DNA of 19,673 nt from NCBI RefSeq assembly GCF_937876455.1, contig NZ_CALFIG010000265.1, positions 1 to 19,673 of the forward strand, read 5' to 3'. This DNA comes from an uncultured Flavobacterium sp. Its GTDB lineage: Bacteria > Bacteroidota > Bacteroidia > Flavobacteriales > Flavobacteriaceae. The notes below the pieces were generated by a model that saw nothing but the letters and a program-made list of their open reading frames with translations, did not search any database and was not told where the DNA came from. This document shows, piece by piece, positions 15,657-19,673 of this stretch. The stretch's first letter is position 1, and each line of letters opens with the position of its first letter. The position numbers and the translations under genes were made by a program.

Positions 15657-16370
15657 TTATTGCTCCATTGGGATTTCCATGATTAAAAATTTCGAATCAG
15701 TAGTGGCTTTGACTTCAATTTCATTTGTTTCCCAAATTCCTATAGCATCTCTTTTTTCTAGTTTTTCTCCATTTACTTCAATTTCACCTTCAATATTCAT
15801 GATATAAAAGCCGTTTCCTTCTTTTTTTAATGCTAATTTACTTGCGTAACTTTTGTCAAAATCACTCAAATAAAACCAAGCATCTTGATGAATCCAAACG
15901 CCCTCATCTTCTGGATGTGGAGATAAAATTTGTGCAAAATTATTTTTTTGTTCGGTTTTGTCTAAAGTTATTTGTTGGTATCGAGGCGTTACATTATGGT
16001 ATTTTGGAAATAACCAAATTTGAAACAATTTTGTATGATGATCATGGTTTGGATTGAACTCACTGTGTTGAATTCCCGTACCAGCACTCATTACCTGAAT
16101 GTCTCCACTTTTTATAGTAGAAGCATTTCCCATGCTATCTTTGTGAGCCAAATCGCCTTCTAGGGGAATAGTAATAATTTCCATATTATCATGTGGGTGG
16201 GTTCCAAAACCCATGCCAGCGGCTATCGTATCATCATTTAATACACGTAACATTCCAAATTGAATTTTCTCTGGATTGTACCAACTGGCAAAACTAAAAC
16301 TATGGTATGCGTTTAACCAACCATGATTAGCATGACCTCTTTCGGTTGCTTTATGTATGATATACTTCAT
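15657..16370 (-). CDS. Pirin family protein (YhhW-like, possible quercetinase)
   Basis: A bicupin of 237 residues. The N-terminal cupin metal site is complete: H58 and H60 in GTHPHDNMEI, H102 and E104 in GTGIQHSEFN, the set that binds iron in pirin and in E. coli YhhW. Bacterial members often have quercetin 2,3-dioxygenase activity in vitro, but physiological roles are unclear. The ATG at 16370 (MKYIIHKATERG) is preferred to a TTG two codons upstream. It lies 14 bp after purT and 9 bp before the SRPBCC gene. Confidence 0.92.
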   Translation of the reverse strand: MKYIIHKATERGHANHGWLNAYHSFSFASWYNPEKIQFGMLRVLNDDTIAAGMGFGTHPHDNMEIITIPLEGDLAHKDSMGNASTIKSGDIQVMSAGTGIQHSEFNPNHDHHTKLFQIWLFPKYHNVTPRYQQITLDKTEQKNNFAQILSPHPEDEGVWIHQDAWFYLSDFDKSYASKLALKKEGNGFYIMNIEGEIEVNGEKLEKRDAIGIWETNEIEVKATTDSKFLIMEIPMEQ

Positions 16371-16384
16371 TTGCAATGATATTT

Positions 16385-17554
16385 TTATTTATTTACAACT
16401 ACTATAGAAGCATTACTTTTGGCACGTTCTACAATTTTTTCTATATCTGTTTCAAAATGGTCATAAGTAAGCGCCACACCCATTCTTCTGTAAGGACGAG
16501 ATGTAGGTTTTCCAAAAATTCTAAAATCTGATTTTGGCTGACTAGCTAATGCTTCAATTCCGGTATAAGACGGATTTGTTGAATTTTCTTGAGCTAATAT
16601 AACTGCACTTGCGCCTTGTCTTTCCAATGTAATTTCTGCAATAGGTAAACTTAATATTGCGCGTAAATGCAACTCAAATTCATTGAAGTTCTGAGTTCCA
16701 GCTAAAGTAACCATACCTGTATCGTGAGGTCTAGGAGACAATTCGGAGAAGTATACCCCTTCATTTGTTAAGAAGAATTCTACACCAAATATTCCAGCGC
16801 CCCCTAATGCTTGTGTCACTTTTTCTGCCATGTATTGTGCTTCCGCTAAATCTTTTTCAGAAACACGGGCAGGTTGCCAACTTTCTTGATAGTCGCCACG
16901 CTCTTGCCTGTGTCCAATTGGCGCACAAAATAGGGTAGGTAAACTGTGGTTTTGAGTAACGGTTAGTAAAGTAATTTCTGAATGGAAGTTTACAAAAGCT
17001 TCTACAATTACTTCTACAATATCACCACGAGAACCTTCAACTGCATAATTCCACGCTTTTTCAATATCTTCTTCTTTTTTAATAGTAGATTGTCCTTTTC
17101 CAGAAGAGCTCATTAATGGTTTTACTACACATGGAATACCTACTTCGGTAACTGCTTTTTCTAATTCTTCTTTGCTAGTTGCGTAACGATAGGTTGCTGT
17201 TCTAAGTCCTAAATCTTTTGCAGCTAAATCACGAATAGCTTTTCTGTTCATGGTAAAATTAGCTGCTTTTGCTGATGGCACTACGGTAATTCCTTGTTTT
17301 TCATAGTCATAAAAACGCTCTGTACGAATGGCTTCAATTTCTGGCACAATAAAATCGGGTTGGTGTTTAGCAACTATAGCATCCAATGCCTCGCCGTCTA
17401 ACATATTAATTACTTCAAAGGCATCAGCAACTTGCATAGCCGGCGCATTTTCATAACTATCTACTGCAATACAATATTGACCTATGCGTTGTGCAGCAAT
17501 TACAAATTCTTTTCCTAATTCTCCAGCACCTAAAAGGAGTATTTTTTTTGTCAT
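16385..17554 (-). CDS. purT: Formate-dependent phosphoribosylglycinamide formyltransferase
   Basis: Makes formyl-GAR from GAR, formate and ATP, the folate-independent third step of purine synthesis. It has 389 residues (E. coli PurT 392). ATP-grasp features: N-terminal LLLGAGELGKE, the glycine loop PLMSSSGKGQS, and the Mg/ATP site GVEFFLTNEGVYFSELSPRPHD. FIVPEIEAI and the end RPYRRMGVAL also fit. It is the first gene of a tight set with pirin, SRPBCC and two-TM genes. Only 43 bp separate it from the upstream aminotransferase gene, and that space holds a terminator hairpin with no clear -7 box. Confidence 0.97.
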   Translation of the reverse strand: MTKKILLLGAGELGKEFVIAAQRIGQYCIAVDSYENAPAMQVADAFEVINMLDGEALDAIVAKHQPDFIVPEIEAIRTERFYDYEKQGITVVPSAKAANFTMNRKAIRDLAAKDLGLRTATYRYATSKEELEKAVTEVGIPCVVKPLMSSSGKGQSTIKKEEDIEKAWNYAVEGSRGDIVEVIVEAFVNFHSEITLLTVTQNHSLPTLFCAPIGHRQERGDYQESWQPARVSEKDLAEAQYMAEKVTQALGGAGIFGVEFFLTNEGVYFSELSPRPHDTGMVTLAGTQNFNEFELHLRAILSLPIAEITLERQGASAVILAQENSTNPSYTGIEALASQPKSDFRIFGKPTSRPYRRMGVALTYDHFETDIEKIVERAKSNASIVVVNK

Positions 17555-17565
17555 ACGATTTTAAT

Positions 17566-17590
17566 CAAAAACCCCGAGTTTCCTCAGGGC
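17566..17590 (-). terminator. Terminator between the aminotransferase gene and purT
   Basis: On the minus strand: CCCTGAG, loop GAAA, CTCGGGG, then five T (stem halves at 17589-17583 and 17578-17572, one T-G pair). The stable tetraloop and T-run make it a good terminator. It ends just 12-17 nt before the purT ATG. Confidence 0.75.
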
Positions 17591-17597
17591 ATAAATT

Positions 17598-18785
17598 TTA
17601 TTGCAATGCTTCTTTGATTCTTTTGATGGCTTCTTTTAGTTGGTCTTCACTAGTTGCATAAGATAATCGAATGCAATTAGGATTTCCAAAAGCATCTCCT
17701 GTAACTGTTGCTACATTTGCCTCTGCAAGTAAATACATGGCAAAGTCATTTGCATCTTTTAGGAGTTGACCTCTTAGTGTTTTTCCAAAATATTCGGAAA
17801 CATCTGGGAAGAAATAAAAAGCGCCTTCTGGCATGTTTAATTTAAATCCTGGTATTTCGGAAAGCAATTCATAGACTAATTTTCTTCTATTTTTAAAGGC
17901 ATCTACCATGTAGTGTATAGCGGAAGGATTTGCTTCGACAGCTGCTTTTGTAGCGCGTTGTGCAATTGAACTCGCAGCACTTGTTACTTGCCCTTGCATT
18001 TTGGTACATGCTTTAGCAATAAATTCAGGAGCTCCCATATAGCCAATTCTCCAACCTGTCATAGCAAACGCTTTTGCTACTCCATTTACTGTAATGGTGT
18101 TGTTTTCCATGCCAGGAATAGAACCTATTGAACAATAATTGTCAGTATAATTGATATGTTCGTAAATTTCGTCTGAAACGACATAAATTTGACGATGTTT
18201 TTTTAAGACTTCAACTAATGCTGTTAATTCTTCTTTGCTGTAAATAGACCCTGATGGATTACAAGGAGAACTAAACCACATCATTTTTGTTTTTGGTGTA
18301 ATAGCTGCTTCTAATTGTGCTGGGGTAATTTTGAAATTTGTATCAACTGAAGTTGGAACTTCTACAGGTACTCCTCCAGACAATTTTACAATTTCATAAT
18401 AAGAAACCCAATAAGGAGCAGGTAAGATTACTTCATCACCTTCATTAAGCATGACTTGTGCAATATTATATAGAGATTGTTTTGCACCTGTTGAAACTAC
18501 AATTTGATTTGGCGTGTAGTGTAAATTATTGTCACGTTTAAATTTTGTGGAAATAGCTTCTTTCAAATCTACGTACCCATCAACTGGTGGATAAGCAGAA
18601 AAATTATCGTCGATGGCTTTTTTTGCGGCGAATTTAATAAAATCAGGCGTATTAAAATCAGGTTCACCCAAGCTTAGACTAATAATATCTTTTCCTTGTG
18701 CTTTTAGTTCTCTTGCCAAAGCAGCCATGGCTAGCGTTTGTGAAACGGCTAGATTGTTAATTCTGTCAGATAAAATGTTGTTCAT
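17598..18785 (-). CDS. Class I/II aminotransferase, aspartate aminotransferase type
   Basis: PLP enzyme of 395 residues, subgroup I-beta aspartate aminotransferase, transferring amino groups between aspartate and 2-oxoglutarate (some members also use prephenate). It shows SLGEPDFNTPDFIK, AYPPVDGYVDLKEAI, STGAKQSLYN, NPSGSIYSKEE, DEIYEHINY, Schiff-base Lys K238 in GVAKAFAMTGWRIGY, and NCIRLSYA near the end (Arg for the carboxylate). The ATG at 18785 (MNNILSDRI) is chosen. A 16-residue extension back to 18833 would run over the probable promoter and the desaturase stop codon. Confidence 0.93.
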   Translation of the reverse strand: MNNILSDRINNLAVSQTLAMAALARELKAQGKDIISLSLGEPDFNTPDFIKFAAKKAIDDNFSAYPPVDGYVDLKEAISTKFKRDNNLHYTPNQIVVSTGAKQSLYNIAQVMLNEGDEVILPAPYWVSYYEIVKLSGGVPVEVPTSVDTNFKITPAQLEAAITPKTKMMWFSSPCNPSGSIYSKEELTALVEVLKKHRQIYVVSDEIYEHINYTDNYCSIGSIPGMENNTITVNGVAKAFAMTGWRIGYMGAPEFIAKACTKMQGQVTSAASSIAQRATKAAVEANPSAIHYMVDAFKNRRKLVYELLSEIPGFKLNMPEGAFYFFPDVSEYFGKTLRGQLLKDANDFAMYLLAEANVATVTGDAFGNPNCIRLSYATSEDQLKEAIKRIKEALQ

Positions 18786-18803
18786 TATTTGGTATTCGTA
18801 GTT

Positions 18804-18833
18804 AAAATATAGAGTTGTCTTGTTAAGAAGCAA
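18804..18833 (-). promoter_or_regulatory. Probable promoter of the aminotransferase gene
   Basis: On the minus strand: TTG (18833-18831), a 19-nt spacer, TATATTTT (18811-18804), one mismatch from TAnnTTTG. It overlaps the last codons and stop of the desaturase gene and lies about 19 nt before the ATG. Confidence 0.45.
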
Positions 18834-19673
18834 GTTGTGGTTTTTGTCCTAATTCTTTTAAATGCTTGAAATGAGATAAAATTGCTGCTCTAGTAGATTT
18901 AAATTCATAGTAAGGCAAATTACATTCTTTGGCAGTTTGCTTTACAATTTCTCCAATTTTACCATAGTGAATGTGACTAATATTTGGAAAAATATGATGC
19001 TCAATTTGATGATTTAATCCGCCAGTATACCAATTGATTAACCAATTTTTAGGTGCAAAATTTGCTGTAGTAAACAATTGATGAACAGCCCAAGTGTTTT
19101 CCATTTCACCACTTTCATTCGGTTCTGGGTTTATTGTGTCTTCAACAACATGTGCCAATTGAAATACCACACTTAATATAAGTCCAGCAGTATAATGCAT
19201 AACTGCAAAACCTAACACAACTTTCCACCAAGTGATGCCTAACACAATTGGAATAGCAATCCAAATAGAAAAATAAATTACTTTAGTTATGATTAGTGTC
19301 GTCCATCGAATAGAAGGGCTTTTGAATTCACCATAAGACAATTGTCTTTTTAGATAGCGTTTCATTTGAAGAAAATCAGTTGTGATTGCCCAATTAAATG
19401 TTAATAAGCCATATAAAAAAACCGAATAATAATGTTGAAATTTATGGAAGCGATGCCATTTTGATTTTTTACTAAATCGTAAAACGCGCCCTGCTTCTAA
19501 ATCTTCATCATGACCTAAAATATTTGTATAAGTATGGTGTAATACATTGTGTTGTACTTGCCAGTTGTACACATTTCCAGCTAAGATGTAGATACTTCCG
19601 CCCATTAATTTGTTTACCCAAGACTTGGTTGAGTAAGCACCGTGATTTCCATCGTGCATTACGTTCATTCCAA
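18823..19673 (-). CDS. Membrane fatty acid desaturase (N-terminus beyond window)
   Basis: Di-iron membrane enzyme that introduces a double bond into acyl chains. 283 residues are visible. All three His boxes are present: HDGNH, HNVLHH and the third HQIEHH (QxxHH front-end type), plus AHVVE. Several membrane helices lie between them, about 75-95 and 120-165 from the window edge. The chain reads open to the window end. The Met at 19668 lies just before the first His box and cannot be the true start, since the family has about 70-100 residues before it. Regiospecificity is not readable from sequence; no cytochrome b5 HPGG is seen in this part. The stop is 37 bp before the aminotransferase ATG. 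Confidence 0.94.
   Translation of the reverse strand, partial: GMNVMHDGNHGAYSTKSWVNKLMGGSIYILAGNVYNWQVQHNVLHHTYTNILGHDEDLEAGRVLRFSKKSKWHRFHKFQHYYSVFLYGLLTFNWAITTDFLQMKRYLKRQLSYGEFKSPSIRWTTLIITKVIYFSIWIAIPIVLGITWWKVVLGFAVMHYTAGLILSVVFQLAHVVEDTINPEPNESGEMENTWAVHQLFTTANFAPKNWLINWYTGGLNHQIEHHIFPNISHIHYGKIGEIVKQTAKECNLPYYEFKSTRAAILSHFKHLKELGQKPQLAS

Noticed and set aside
18786..18833. Longer aminotransferase start
   Set aside because: It would run through the desaturase stop and the likely promoter; family alignment begins at MNNILSDRI.

Overview
The window looks like a chromosomal housekeeping segment from a Flavobacterium-like member of the Bacteroidota (Flavobacteriaceae). The DNA is AT-rich. 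Starts mostly lack a Shine-Dalgarno sequence. Several genes are preceded by the Bacteroidota -7 box (TAnnTTTG) with a TTG about 17-20 nt upstream. The gene content fits too: an S46 dipeptidyl peptidase, a fused HPPK/deoxynucleoside kinase, and tiny MKK...SC lipoproteins.

Layout. 1-1570 (-): the first 523 codons of signal peptide peptidase SppA, cut by the window edge. 1716-2861 (+): the folate-pathway kinase HPPK fused to a deoxynucleoside kinase. 3018-3545 (-): a minimal SPOUT RNA methyltransferase with an almost leaderless promoter, divergent from mutS (3711-6335, +). 6401-7074: a tRNA promoter, tRNA-Gly(GCC), tRNA-Leu(UAA), a terminator, a 94-residue GIY-YIG nuclease gene, then an exact second copy of the tRNA-Leu 3' end plus terminator. 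7165-7530 (+): a tandem DUF1508 (YegP-like) protein, converging on a small lipoprotein (7602-7802, -). 7942-11368 (-): waaA followed by an S46 peptidase (DPP11-type) whose signal-peptide exon-like start is out of frame by one base. 11512-13726 (+): a DegT-type sugar aminotransferase and galE. 13767-14962 (-): a second small lipoprotein and fabD. 15029-17554 (-): a tightly packed set purT, pirin, SRPBCC/DUF1857 protein, two-TM protein. 17598-18785 (-): an aspartate-type aminotransferase. 18823-19673 (-): a membrane fatty acid desaturase, N-terminus beyond the window.

The genes cover cell-envelope work (waaA, DegT/galE, fabD, desaturase, sppA, lipoproteins), nucleotide and folate metabolism (HPPK-dNK, purT), repair (mutS) and RNA modification. 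No prophage, CRISPR array or transposase is visible.

The most unusual structure is the 376-bp unit after tRNA-Leu. A GIY-YIG gene lies between two identical 49-bp copies of the tRNA 3' end plus terminator, and the distal copy is interrupted by a perfect 16-bp palindrome next to a T-loop-like motif. This looks like a minimal tRNA-targeting mobile unit. The second point of note is the single-base frameshift separating the signal peptide from the body of the S46 peptidase.
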